A stretch of 39,977 nt of DNA, taken from a virus. Each line of letters starts with the position of its first letter. Position 1 is the first letter of the stretch. Positions 1-7,134 of the stretch are shown piece after piece. The notes under the pieces were generated by a model. That model did no database searches. It was not told the origin of the DNA and was given only the letters and a program-made list of their open reading frames with translations. The position numbers were made by a program, and so were the translations under genes. The DNA is taken from positions 1-39,977 of IMG/VR virus record IMGVR_UViG_3300010375_000010. The stretch is one strand, 5' to 3'.

Positions 1-123
1 GTGTACGCCTGCAGCCAGCGCGGCACCGTCATCGCGTCACGCTGGCGGTGTCTCCGCAGGCGTCCCGTTCCAATGCGTCGACTCCGGGGGAAGCGCCGGG
101 AGATTCTTGATCGCGGCTTTCGA
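1..123. repeat. Left copy of 123-bp terminal redundancy
   Basis: The first 123 bases are identical to bases 39855-39977. Reading frames continue through the join: the small gene ending at 37 is followed 4 bp later by the primase-like start (position 32, equal to 39886). This fits an assembly of a circular or circularly permuted molecule of 39,854 bp. A true direct terminal repeat of 123 bp is possible, but is less likely because the repeat lies inside two coding regions. Confidence 0.95.
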
Positions 124-300
124 AAACCGCCCGACCATTCCCTGGTCGGCACTCGCCATCAAGCGGTAGATCGCTGCTGTCGGCAACGAGCCTTCGGCCC
201 ATATCTCCTGCGTATAGGTCACCACGGTGTTGCCTTCCACGTGGTCGATATTGACATTCGACCGCTTACTGATAACCGTGGGCGTACGAATCTCCGCCAT
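37..300 (-). CDS. Hypothetical protein, 87 aa
   Basis: I do not recognise the family. The product starts MAEIRTPTVISKRSN and contains a possible beta-rich stretch (VNIDHVEGNTVVTYTQ). The ATG at 300 is chosen because an AGGAG-type ribosome site lies about 8 nt upstream. A GTG at 315 would overlap the previous stop (GTGA) and add five residues, but has no such site. The gene sits between terminase and portal genes on the same strand and is followed 4 bp later by the primase-like gene, so it belongs to the packaging/late operon. Its last 29 codons are duplicated at the right end of the contig. Confidence 0.6.
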   Translation of the reverse strand: MAEIRTPTVISKRSNVNIDHVEGNTVVTYTQEIWAEGSLPTAAIYRLMASADQGMVGRFSKAAIKNLPALPPESTHWNGTPAETPPA

Positions 301-311
301 CACATCTCTCC

Positions 312-653
312 TCACGCTGCCACATCGGGCATCGGGTTACCCATGCTCCGTTCTTGTCGGTACTCGGGGCGCTCCCACAGCACGTCGCCCACGTCGGGAT
401 GCAGGCCGCGTGTCGTTACGACTGCGCGGCGATCGCTGACTCGCTGGATCCAGCCCCGCCACCACTCGCGTTCAGCGTGCGCGAGCTGGGGGTGGCCCAG
501 CGCCCTCGTTATCCGACCTAACTCCCAATCACTCAGCGGTAACCCTTGCTCAACTAGCGCAAGGCGATCACGGCTAAGCACACCGACATACTCAAGTGTG
601 CGAACCACACGCGCTGGCGATGACCAACGCAGCCTACGTTTCCGATGAGGCAC
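312..653 (-). CDS. Hypothetical protein, 113 aa
   Basis: Unrecognised basic protein between the large terminase and the primase/portal genes. The segment LSRDRLALVEQGLPLSDW followed by ELGRITRALGH is helical and could be a helix-turn-helix, but I see no family signature. It starts with GTG, with a GAGGA site about 10 nt upstream. The stop overlaps the alternative GTG start of the next gene. It follows one of the few real gaps in the operon (654-762), so it may be read from a fresh promoter. Confidence 0.55.
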   Translation of the reverse strand: MPHRKRRLRWSSPARVVRTLEYVGVLSRDRLALVEQGLPLSDWELGRITRALGHPQLAHAEREWWRGWIQRVSDRRAVVTTRGLHPDVGDVLWERPEYRQERSMGNPMPDVAA

Positions 654-762
654 TTCGCCAATTCCTCATATTCCAACTAATGCGGGGCTCTTAGGCGCGT
701 TAACCCCGCGCGGAAACGCAGTAACGACCAGTTTAGTAGCCACCTGTTTGCTATGGCAATGG
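654..762. other. Intergenic gap downstream of terL, with a hairpin
   Basis: This 109-bp gap is unusual in an operon where most genes overlap. It holds a 6-bp perfect inverted repeat (GCGGGG at 682-687, CCCCGC at 704-709) with a 16-nt loop and no U-tract. On the minus strand TTGCCA is followed 18 nt later by TAAACT, a poor promoter match. It could be an attenuator, a processing site or a late promoter. No gene was found in it. Confidence 0.35.
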
Positions 763-2022
763 TCATCGCCTCGCGGCGAATGCGTAGCTCGAGCGCGTCG
801 GCGCCGGGTCCACCACCGCGCCCAGGTTGGCGAGCGCGAGCGCAATCACACAGTCGTCATGCATGCCCGGCGGTGCCGCGTACCGGACCATGCCCGACAC
901 GGTAGACGTCGACTCGAACGCGAGTAGCTCGGCCTGCTGCACCTTGTCGGCGAGTAGCGTCAGCTCGCCACGCTCGATGGTGAGCGCCAGCTTCTCGATT
1001 GCCGCGGCTTTGCTGGCGTTGGTGTTGTCCCAGCCGTAGACCGGCAACGCCGGCCGCGCCTTGTTGAGCAGCCGCGCGTAACCGCGCTGTAACCGCTCGA
1101 CCAACGGCCCGCCCATGCTGTTGCGCTCGGCGATGATCTGCACCGGGTGGTAGACGGATGCCCACTCATGCAGTCGCTCGGTCTGGATCTCGAAGTCCAG
1201 GTCCGTGAAACGATCGAGCGCGGCCTGCTCGAACGTGGTGATGTCGAGCACGCTGATGACCGTGAAGTCGTCGGACCGCCCCCAGTCGACGCCGAAGACG
1301 TACTGGTGACCGCGCTGCGGCGGCTTGGGCTCGAGTCGCGACACCGCGCGTACACCGCGGAAGACGCCGGCGCCCTCGAGCGACAGGAACTCGCCGAGGT
1401 ATTCCTGGGCAAACACCCGCTCGGGCAGCTCGTGCTTGGCCGCCGCAACTTCCGCCGCCGCAATGTACGGATTGACCGATGTTGGCATCTGCCAGGCCAT
1501 CCACTCCGGCTCGAGCCCGTCCTGGCCGCGCGAAAACAGCGTGTGAAAATCGTTCAGGCCGCGCGGGGTGGACATGAACCACGCCTCGCCCTGGTAGTCG
1601 GTCAGAGTTGGCCGGATCGCCTGGCCCCACACGTCGCTCAGATGCGGCACCATTGCGGCCTCATCGATGACCACGAGCCCATAGCGCCGGCCGCGCGCGG
1701 GATCGCCGGTGTCGGTCGACCAGCACTCGATGACGCCGCCGCCGTACACCTCGAGCCGATGCTCCTGCTCGGACTTGTCGCGCGTGACCTCGGCAAGCGT
1801 GGCCTTGAGCGCGCGCCAGAATTCCTCGAGCAATTTGTACGTGGGCGCGAAGTAGCCGCCGGGTTTCTGCTCGAGCGCACAGTCGACCAATAGGTCCTGG
1901 GCGAGCTTTGACTTGCCCGCGCGGCGGCCGAGCGCGACGACGTTGAAGCGGCGTCGTTCGGCCTTGATCTGCGCCTGCGCCGGGTGCAACCGCGCGAGCC
2001 TAATCGTGCGTGTTGTGGCCAT
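763..2022 (-). CDS. terL: Terminase large subunit (packaging ATPase/nuclease)
   Basis: This is the motor that cuts concatemeric DNA and pumps it through the portal. All expected motifs of the 419-aa product are visible: Walker A GRRAGKS (residues 32-38), Walker B LVVIDEA (116-122), coupling motif MSTPRG (150-155), then an RNase-H-type nuclease with GVDWG (Asp 246), AERNS (Glu 299) and MHDDC (Asp 389/390). Length is normal for the family. The ATG at 2022 lies inside the end of the small-subunit-like gene (23-bp overlap), suggesting translational coupling. Identification is secure; the packaging strategy (headful, cos or direct repeat) cannot be told from the sequence. Confidence 0.95.
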   Translation of the reverse strand: MATTRTIRLARLHPAQAQIKAERRRFNVVALGRRAGKSKLAQDLLVDCALEQKPGGYFAPTYKLLEEFWRALKATLAEVTRDKSEQEHRLEVYGGGVIECWSTDTGDPARGRRYGLVVIDEAAMVPHLSDVWGQAIRPTLTDYQGEAWFMSTPRGLNDFHTLFSRGQDGLEPEWMAWQMPTSVNPYIAAAEVAAAKHELPERVFAQEYLGEFLSLEGAGVFRGVRAVSRLEPKPPQRGHQYVFGVDWGRSDDFTVISVLDITTFEQAALDRFTDLDFEIQTERLHEWASVYHPVQIIAERNSMGGPLVERLQRGYARLLNKARPALPVYGWDNTNASKAAAIEKLALTIERGELTLLADKVQQAELLAFESTSTVSGMVRYAAPPGMHDDCVIALALANLGAVVDPAPTRSSYAFAARR

Positions 2023-2377
2023 TGCTCAAAGCATGATTGACGGTGCGCTCGAGCACGATGGGCTGGTCCTCGTGCAGGATACGAATGGTCACTTCCTGGT
2101 CGCCCTCGATGCGCTCCGCGGCCTTGTAGCCGGCCCAGTCGAGCACGTAGCGCACGGCTGAGAATTCGTCCGATTCGATCTGGCGAGCGAGCGAGCTGAT
2201 GGCCGGGTGGACGAGCGCGCGCATCCGCTCCTCGGCACGCTCTGCAGCCTTGCGCAGATTCTGTGGAGCCTTCCCACCGTGCATGCGGCACACCGTCTGA
2301 TCGTGCATCGCCCAGGATCCGCATGGCTTTCCGTGTCGACCCTTGCGATGGCAACGCACGGGGTTAGCCAATTGCAT
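2000..2377 (-). CDS. terS: Terminase small subunit-like DNA-binding protein
   Basis: This 125-aa protein is immediately upstream of and overlaps terL. The N-terminal part has a Cys/His cluster (VRCHRKGRHGKPCGSW, then CRMHGGKAPQ), a pattern I associate with small phage proteins encoded next to terL. The rest is helical, as expected of a terminase small subunit that recognises packaging sites. The ATG at 2377 was preferred because the Cys/His domain begins directly after it and it lies 5 bp past the previous gene's stop. Position supports the call more than sequence; it could be an HNH-associated or other zinc-binding packaging factor. Confidence 0.6.
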   Translation of the reverse strand: MQLANPVRCHRKGRHGKPCGSWAMHDQTVCRMHGGKAPQNLRKAAERAEERMRALVHPAISSLARQIESDEFSAVRYVLDWAGYKAAERIEGDQEVTIRILHEDQPIVLERTVNHALSNGHNTHD

Positions 2378-2381
2378 GGGG

Positions 2382-2588
2382 TTACTGAGCTTCTCGAGGC
2401 ACGGGTGTGACCGGCACCAACGCGTCTTCCCACGCCGTGCGGCTCGCGCCATCGGACGTTTCGAGTCGGAACAGCCGGTGAGTGGCGCTCGGCTCGGCGA
2501 CAACGTCGGTGATGCGATAGACCCGATACACGGCGCCGCCACGCTGCCGCAGGCGCACCTGGTCGCCGATCTTCAGTCGGTCGGTCAT
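2382..2588 (-). CDS. Small SH3-like barrel protein, 68 aa
   Basis: Short beta-rich protein beginning MTDRLKIGDQVRLRQRGG, a pattern typical of small SH3/KOW-like barrels. A similar opening (FRVGDKVVW) occurs in the plus-strand gene at 12259. The ATG at 2588 overlaps the stop of the replication gene (ATGA). Role unknown; it lies between replication and packaging genes. Confidence 0.6.
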   Translation of the reverse strand: MTDRLKIGDQVRLRQRGGAVYRVYRITDVVAEPSATHRLFRLETSDGASRTAWEDALVPVTPVPREAQ

Positions 2589-3256
2589 GCTCGAGCCGCA
2601 GCTTTCAAGCGTTGCTGCGCCACGATCAAACACCGCGGACAGAGTCCGTCGAGTTCGGATTCATCCTCGGCCAGAGGCAATCCTTCTGGGGCGTACACCT
2701 CGGCAGCGCCGCAGTCTCGGCAGAGTGTGCGCTGCACGTGCATTTTTTCGGGTGGGGGGGGTCCGGGGGGGCCGGTCCTCTTGTGTTCTGTACTGTCCTG
2801 TCCTGTAGCGGGTGCACGTGCACCGGACGTGCGTTGCACTGTGCGTTGCACGTTCTCTGCACGTGCAGTGTTCGGTGCACCGTTTGTGCGCTGTTCGCGG
2901 GCTGCGCGTGCGGCGGCCATGCGCGTCCGATTCTTGGCCCGCATAGCGCTCAGCTTGCCGCTGTAGTCAAACCAGTCGTGCAGCACATACCCGTCCTCCG
3001 TCCGCTCGATGAACCCCGACGACACCAGCGCGTCGACGAACCGCTCCGCATCCTTGAGTGGCCAGCCCGCGGCATCCGCGAGCGCGCTCGGTGGCACGCG
3101 CCCGAGCTGCCCGCCCGGACTGGCATTGTCGATCCCCCACCACCACAGCTCGTGCAGATGGCCGATGAATTTGTGCCGATCGACGTGCAGCAACGCCACC
3201 GCCTCCAGGGTCTTGCGGTGCCGCGAAAGTGATTGGTGGCTCTCAATCCACGCCAT
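2585..3256 (-). CDS. Replication initiator-like protein (winged-helix N-terminus)
   Basis: The first ~105 residues (MAWIESHQSLSRHRKTL, then GHLHELWWWGIDNASPGG, then GFIERTEDGYVLHDWFDYSG) match the N-terminal winged-helix domain common in phage replication-initiator/replisome-organiser proteins, which bind the origin. The middle is a basic, Pro- and Thr-rich linker. The C-terminus carries two CxxC pairs (CRDCG and CPRC), probably one zinc ribbon. The ATG at 3256 overlaps the previous stop (ATGA), giving 223 aa. I see no ATPase or helicase-loader domain, so it may recruit host helicase. An origin might lie in or near this gene, but I found no clear iterons. Confidence 0.65.
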   Translation of the reverse strand: MAWIESHQSLSRHRKTLEAVALLHVDRHKFIGHLHELWWWGIDNASPGGQLGRVPPSALADAAGWPLKDAERFVDALVSSGFIERTEDGYVLHDWFDYSGKLSAMRAKNRTRMAAARAAREQRTNGAPNTARAENVQRTVQRTSGARAPATGQDSTEHKRTGPPGPPPPEKMHVQRTLCRDCGAAEVYAPEGLPLAEDESELDGLCPRCLIVAQQRLKAAARA

Positions 3257-3843
3257 CAGACAGTCGCCACTTCCGCCTGATGCTGCAGCGCTTCCATCGC
3301 GTTCTCCACGATCCACACATCTGATAGTGGATGCACCCAGAAGGGACCAATCCGCGGCGCCTGGTTCGGATCGACATCCAGGTGCACCAGCCGCATTCCA
3401 CTCAACGGCGGGTGACGCTGACGCTTCACGTGCTGCCACGATGCCGCGATATCCGTCGATACCGATAGAGCCACGCCCAGCAGGAAGCCGCGATCCAACA
3501 CCATCAAGTCGACGCCAGCCATATCAAGCCCGATGATCCAGTGCACACCCTCAAAGTGACCGTAGGTCTTCAGGGCCGTTTGAAAGTGCGACTGTCGCAC
3601 GAGCGCGGGATAGGTCCGACTCGCGCGCGCGCGCACGCTCATCTCAGGCAAGTCAGGGGCTGCGTCGATAACGGCCTTCAGATAGCGCTCCTGTGTTGGC
3701 AACCCGCTCAGGGCGCGGCGGCGTTCCTTCAGAAAGATCTCAACCAGCCCAGGTAGGGCGAGTTGTTCACTGTCAAGCGTCCGCGGATACATGCTCAAGC
3801 GCTGACTGAGCATGGCCGATTCGAGTCGCTCGAGATCGTTCAT
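3256..3843 (-). CDS. Hypothetical protein, 195 aa
   Basis: Not recognised. The N-terminal half is helical and charged. The C-terminal half alternates hydrophobic strands (VHWIIGLDMAGVDLMVLDR, then FLLGVALSV), followed by a basic loop (KRQRH) and more strands, suggesting an alpha/beta domain. The ATG at 3843 overlaps the methyltransferase stop (ATGA); a GTG lies one codon upstream. It lies between a methyltransferase and a replication initiator and may be a DNA-processing partner of either. A nuclease fold was considered, but no convincing catalytic triad is visible. Confidence 0.65.
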   Translation of the reverse strand: MNDLERLESAMLSQRLSMYPRTLDSEQLALPGLVEIFLKERRRALSGLPTQERYLKAVIDAAPDLPEMSVRARASRTYPALVRQSHFQTALKTYGHFEGVHWIIGLDMAGVDLMVLDRGFLLGVALSVSTDIAASWQHVKRQRHPPLSGMRLVHLDVDPNQAPRIGPFWVHPLSDVWIVENAMEALQHQAEVATV

Positions 3844-4892
3844 CACTGCCGTCGCCGCTTGTGGAGCGGTCCATCCTTGCGAAAGATCAGATACGTCGCG
3901 CCGTTGTTATAAGCACTGAGCTGCTCAGTCCACTTCGGGTCGATCACCGCGTTGGCGCGCACCTGATAGACCTCGTCAAACGGTGGCTGACCGATCGCCT
4001 CGCGTACCCAGTCGCTCTCGAGCACGTAGCGCTGCCCATGCACGTGATCGGTCACCTTGACAACAGTGCCCAGTCGCCCGATCCGCCACGCTTCGCGACA
4101 CCCATCCTGGATCGCCTGCTCGATGTCGGCATCTTCGAAAGTGCCGAACTTCGCGCCCATGATCGACTCATCGCCCGCGTCCGCAACGTGCGGCGGGTCG
4201 AACAGCGTCACGTCATAGCTATCGTCGGGTACGTGTGGCAGTGACCGGAAGTCCTCGGTCCCGTTTGGCGACTTGCTCGGGTCGATAATCAGCCGCGTGA
4301 CTTCCAAGAGCTCGGAGCCGTCCCAGAATCCACCATCGCCGCCCGTCAGGTCCAATGCAGTGCTGGCGTTCGGGAAATACACGCGCAGGATCTGCGCGAC
4401 GATGATCGATGTCGGCAAGTCCTGACAGAACCGCAACAAGGGCTTGTGAGTCGGGAGTGGCTTCAGCTTCGCACCCTTGACGCGTGCTCTTAGCTCGCGC
4501 GTACTCCATCCCATTGCCTCTGCTTGATCAAGCCATCGTTCCTGTAAATCCTCATCGAGCGCCGCTACAACTTCATGGTGCGACCATGAAAAGTCCCGGC
4601 GCCGGGACTTTTCGACTTGTGCTGCCACCCACTTCCAGTTTTTCAGCGTTTGGAGCGGAGCCTCGAATAGGTTGAGCGCTTCCGTATACGTCTCACCGTA
4701 GGGCTGCTGTTCTCCGTAATTAAGCAGATCACCAATCCACCATTGGGCAGCACGTTCAACAAGCGCGCACAAGTGTGCTGCTTCCAACCATTCGGCTTTA
4801 CTGAGCCCCGGGCGTAATTCCAATGCTGTCCGAGTTACGATGCCTGGCAGCGCGAGCTGCGACTCTTGCCGCCGGCGCAGTGCTGTCGTCAC
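3843..4892 (-). CDS. DNA methyltransferase with N-terminal accessory domain
   Basis: 349 aa. The C-terminal half is a class I S-adenosylmethionine-dependent methyltransferase: SAM-binding motif DLTGGDGGFW (181-190) and catalytic motif FDPPH (231-235), a DPPY/F-type motif used by N6-adenine and N4-cytosine methylases. The N-terminal 30-140 region (WWIGDLLNYGE, SWSHHEVVAAL, GWSTRELRA) is a helical domain that I recall from ParB-like and other mobile-element proteins. No restriction endonuclease is adjacent, so it is probably an orphan enzyme protecting phage DNA or tuning regulation. It starts with GTG overlapping the upstream stop (GTGA). Target base and site cannot be read from sequence. Confidence 0.75.
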   Translation of the reverse strand: MTTALRRRQESQLALPGIVTRTALELRPGLSKAEWLEAAHLCALVERAAQWWIGDLLNYGEQQPYGETYTEALNLFEAPLQTLKNWKWVAAQVEKSRRRDFSWSHHEVVAALDEDLQERWLDQAEAMGWSTRELRARVKGAKLKPLPTHKPLLRFCQDLPTSIIVAQILRVYFPNASTALDLTGGDGGFWDGSELLEVTRLIIDPSKSPNGTEDFRSLPHVPDDSYDVTLFDPPHVADAGDESIMGAKFGTFEDADIEQAIQDGCREAWRIGRLGTVVKVTDHVHGQRYVLESDWVREAIGQPPFDEVYQVRANAVIDPKWTEQLSAYNNGATYLIFRKDGPLHKRRRQ

Positions 4893-5740
4893 GCCGGCAG
4901 TTCCACCTGACCTTCTACCGTGGTGGCGCGTTCGCCTTCGCGCGAGTGAATGCGTTCCCGCAGCTCGTCATTCGCACCCAGGACGCGCTCGAGTGGCCAG
5001 GTCTCCCTAGCCTTGAACGCGTGCAGACCGAGCACGCCGACACTTTCGGCACCGTCCAGCAGACGCCGATTGTCCTCGAGCGCATCGGCCCGCTCGGCCA
5101 GATCGTCGGCATTCGGCGGCTGCGCTGGTGCCGGCGTCTGCGGCAATGGCGCATCGTCCTGGGCATAGATCTGTTCGTGCTTGGCTGCGAGCGCAGCGAC
5201 GCGTTGCGCTTCAGGATGCTGCTGCTCGTACGCCAGACGCCCGAACTCCTCGTCGTCAGGCACGTCCTGGCCGAATGCGAGGCGCGATGCCCGCGCGATC
5301 GCACGTTTCTCCGCCATCTCCTGGGGATACTGCCGCGCCACGGGTTGGCGAGCGAACTCCTCAGGATTGACCTTGCCGCGAGCGCTGATCTCGCCCCAGT
5401 CACGTGTGCGGATCGTGCATTCGACGACGATCTCGTTCGCCTTGTACCCCCAGGCTTCCTTTTCGCTGGCCGATAGTGGGCGGCACTTGTAGCCGCGGTA
5501 CTGGGGATGCCGCTTCATCGTGCGGATTCGGCCATCGATCGTCAGCGTCGGCTGCCCGTACTGCAGCGTCACGTCGATGATGGGATCGACGTCGTAGTGC
5601 TTCGCGAACAGATAGACCATGTTGCGCTGGTCAACTGTCGCGCCAGCCATGCCGAAACCCGTCTTACTCGCCGCTTCGATGCGTGTCTGGATCTGCTTGT
5701 CGGTGAACTCGCGATTGGCGAGCTCGGTCGCCTGGGTCAC
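4889..5740 (-). CDS. RecT-like single-strand annealing protein (probable)
   Basis: 283 aa. The order of features resembles RecT-family recombinases: a helical start, YLFAKHYDVDPIIDVTL, then PTLTIDGRIR, then a beta-rich stretch, then PQEMAEKRAIARASRLAFG. These proteins anneal ssDNA in phage replication and recombination. The C-terminal ~110 residues are a charged, Pro-rich tail. No partner exonuclease (RecE or lambda Exo) is obvious nearby. The GTG start overlaps the stop of the 44-aa zinc protein. I am moderately sure of the family; an ERF/Sak-type annealase is the main alternative. Confidence 0.55.
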   Translation of the reverse strand: MTQATELANREFTDKQIQTRIEAASKTGFGMAGATVDQRNMVYLFAKHYDVDPIIDVTLQYGQPTLTIDGRIRTMKRHPQYRGYKCRPLSASEKEAWGYKANEIVVECTIRTRDWGEISARGKVNPEEFARQPVARQYPQEMAEKRAIARASRLAFGQDVPDDEEFGRLAYEQQHPEAQRVAALAAKHEQIYAQDDAPLPQTPAPAQPPNADDLAERADALEDNRRLLDGAESVGVLGLHAFKARETWPLERVLGANDELRERIHSREGERATTVEGQVELPA

Positions 5741-5871
5741 GCTTTCTTTGCCTCCAGTTTGATCTTTGCGAGGATCTCGGCTTGCTTCGCCTCACACGGC
5801 CACGGCACGCCGCACCTGGCGCACACGATCTTGCGGCGTTCGGTGTCTTTGAACATGACGTGGTCACTCAT
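5737..5871 (-). CDS. Zinc-knuckle mini-protein, 44 aa
   Basis: Tiny protein with CARCGVPWPCE, likely one half of a zinc site, followed by a lysine-rich helix. The ATG at 5871 overlaps the preceding stop (ATGA), and its own stop overlaps the RecT-like start, so it is translated in series with its neighbours. Function unknown. Confidence 0.6.
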   Translation of the reverse strand: MSDHVMFKDTERRKIVCARCGVPWPCEAKQAEILAKIKLEAKKA

Positions 5872-6026
5872 CCGGAGAACCTCGCCAGGAACAGGATCAC
5901 GATGCCCACCAGGCCGAGCGCGAGACCGACACCGAGCGCCATGTCGACCAGGAACGTCGGCCACCACCGCACGCGCTTCGGATGACGGTGCGCCTCGAGC
6001 CACACGAGGTCCTCGACATCGCGCAT
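5868..6026 (-). CDS. Small membrane protein, 52 aa (holin-like candidate)
   Basis: MRDVEDLVWLEAHRHPKR leads into one long hydrophobic helix (FLVDMALGVGLALGLVGIV) ending in a short basic tail. A GAGG site precedes the ATG. It lies 9 bp after a lytic transglycosylase gene, where holin or spanin-like partners are often encoded. The class cannot be set from sequence. Confidence 0.55.
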   Translation of the reverse strand: MRDVEDLVWLEAHRHPKRVRWWPTFLVDMALGVGLALGLVGIVILFLARFSG

Positions 6027-6034
6027 CCGCGGCC

Positions 6035-6559
6035 TCACGCGCACATCCTCCACGTCGACCACTCGCGCAGGCGTCCCTGGCCGATCATCCACTTGGCCGC
6101 CGCCCGCGCGGCCGCGGGGTCGAACACGCTCAGCCCCGCCTTGCCCTGGGGTGTCGTGGCAAAGGTCGAGGGCAGGAACTGCAATAACCCCGACGCGCCC
6201 GAGCGGCGGTTGTAGGCGCCGGCGAACCCGCGCGACTCGTGCCACGCCAGACAGTCGATGAGTCGGTCGACGGCGGACACCGCAGCGCCGAGCGGTGAAG
6301 GCGGCGCCACGCCGGCCTGCGCGACGGCCGCGGGTGAAGCGAGCTCGCCGACGCTGATCAGGTACGCACGGGCTGGTAAGCCCGTCGTGCTGGTCGCACC
6401 GAGCAGATCGACCAGATTGACGCCGGCCTCCCTGGCCGCGACGACCGTGTCGACCGTCAGCATGCGGTCCAGGTCCTCGGCGCGCGACACGAGCGTCGCC
6501 GTCCCGATCACAAAGCCCGCCACCATGCCCAGCCCCACATACAGCGCCCTTACCGCCAC
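6035..6559 (-). CDS. Membrane-anchored lytic transglycosylase-like protein
   Basis: 174 aa. The N-terminus is a signal anchor (LYVGLGMVAGFVIGTATLV). Residues from about 98 carry a lysozyme-like pattern: CLAWHESRG with candidate catalytic Glu, then SGASGLLQFLPSTFATTP and AAKWMIGQG, as in SLT-type transglycosylases and Rpf-like enzymes. It would cut peptidoglycan glycan chains outside the membrane. It lies in a run of membrane peptides upstream of replication genes, early in the leftward operon. It could be a host-wall remodeller used early or during entry rather than the main endolysin. It starts with GTG directly after the 25-aa membrane peptide gene. Confidence 0.7.
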   Translation of the reverse strand: MAVRALYVGLGMVAGFVIGTATLVSRAEDLDRMLTVDTVVAAREAGVNLVDLLGATSTTGLPARAYLISVGELASPAAVAQAGVAPPSPLGAAVSAVDRLIDCLAWHESRGFAGAYNRRSGASGLLQFLPSTFATTPQGKAGLSVFDPAAARAAAKWMIGQGRLREWSTWRMCA

Positions 6560-6560
6560 G

Positions 6561-6638
6561 TCACCGCCAGTTCCAGTACGAGACGAAGACCACGATGAGC
6601 GCGATCACGATCGCGATCCACAGCCATCGGTCACTCAC
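6561..6638 (-). CDS. 25-aa single-span membrane peptide
   Basis: A very short reading frame on the minus strand, starting GTG at 6638 in a GTGA overlap with the previous stop and ending one base before the transglycosylase start. The product is SDRW, then a hydrophobic span (LWIAIVIALIVVFV), then SYWNWR with an aromatic/basic end. The tight fit between two genes and the clean membrane segment argue that it is real. It may modulate the holin-like neighbours. Confidence 0.6.
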   Translation of the reverse strand: MSDRWLWIAIVIALIVVFVSYWNWR

Positions 6639-6841
6639 CCTCCCACGCGCCGCACGAGGTCGGTCCAGAACCACGCCGCGGCCCAGATGCTGCCGGCCAG
6701 CAGCGCCAGACAGAGCGCGATCGACGCCACGAGCGCCGTGCCGAGCACCAGCCCAAACAGGATCTCGAACCAGTCGGGCGGGCGCCGGCGCGTCTTGACT
6801 GCTCCATTGGTCACGCTCCGTCGCGACTCAAGCGTCTGCAT
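6635..6841 (-). CDS. Small membrane protein, 68 aa (holin-like candidate)
   Basis: A basic N-terminus (VKTRRRPPDW) precedes a 35-residue hydrophobic stretch (EILFGLVLGTALVASIA, then LCLALLAGSIWAAAW) that can form one long or two short membrane helices, ending in a charged WTDLVRR tail. Size and charge pattern suit a class II or III holin. The ATG at 6841 overlaps the upstream stop. Confidence 0.55.
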   Translation of the reverse strand: MQTLESRRSVTNGAVKTRRRPPDWFEILFGLVLGTALVASIALCLALLAGSIWAAAWFWTDLVRRVGG

Positions 6842-7131
6842 CAGAACGGCAGCTCCTCCTGTTCGTTGTCGTCCGCGCGGATGGCGTGTTCCTCGGCGTT
6901 GGCGTTGCTCAGGGCCCAGTCGTAGGCGCGGTCAACCTGGTCACGCCGCTCGAGTCCATGCACGAACTCGAAGAGCACCTGTAGGTGAGGACTGAGCGCC
7001 CGCCCGGCCCGGATCGACCAGATAACGCCCTCATGCCAGCATGACCAGCAGGCGGCCTCATGCTCGGTCGACCAGCGATAGAACGCTTGCCGGGCACCGG
7101 GCACAGCGACGCCAGAGTTCGCGTGGCTCAT
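6841..7131 (-). CDS. Hypothetical protein with SSB-like acidic tail, 96 aa
   Basis: Unrecognised helical protein with an early CWSCWH cluster and a highly acidic end (DDNEQEELPF). The terminal acidic-Leu-Pro-Phe resembles the tip by which bacterial SSB recruits partner proteins. There is no OB-fold pattern, so it is not an SSB itself; it could mimic the tail. It starts with ATG 4 bp after the RHH-like gene and overlaps the next gene (ATGA). Confidence 0.6.
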   Translation of the reverse strand: MSHANSGVAVPGARQAFYRWSTEHEAACWSCWHEGVIWSIRAGRALSPHLQVLFEFVHGLERRDQVDRAYDWALSNANAEEHAIRADDNEQEELPF

Positions 7132-7134
7132 CGT

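Noticed and set aside
1-648. 215-codon plus-strand open frame at the left end
   Set aside because: Opposite to two coupled minus-strand genes; Arg/Ser-rich composition typical of an antisense frame.
3256-3843. Restriction-endonuclease-like reading of the 195-aa protein
   Set aside because: It adjoins a methyltransferase and has a strand-rich GVDLMVLDR-GVAL region, but I could not find a D...ExK arrangement; left as hypothetical.
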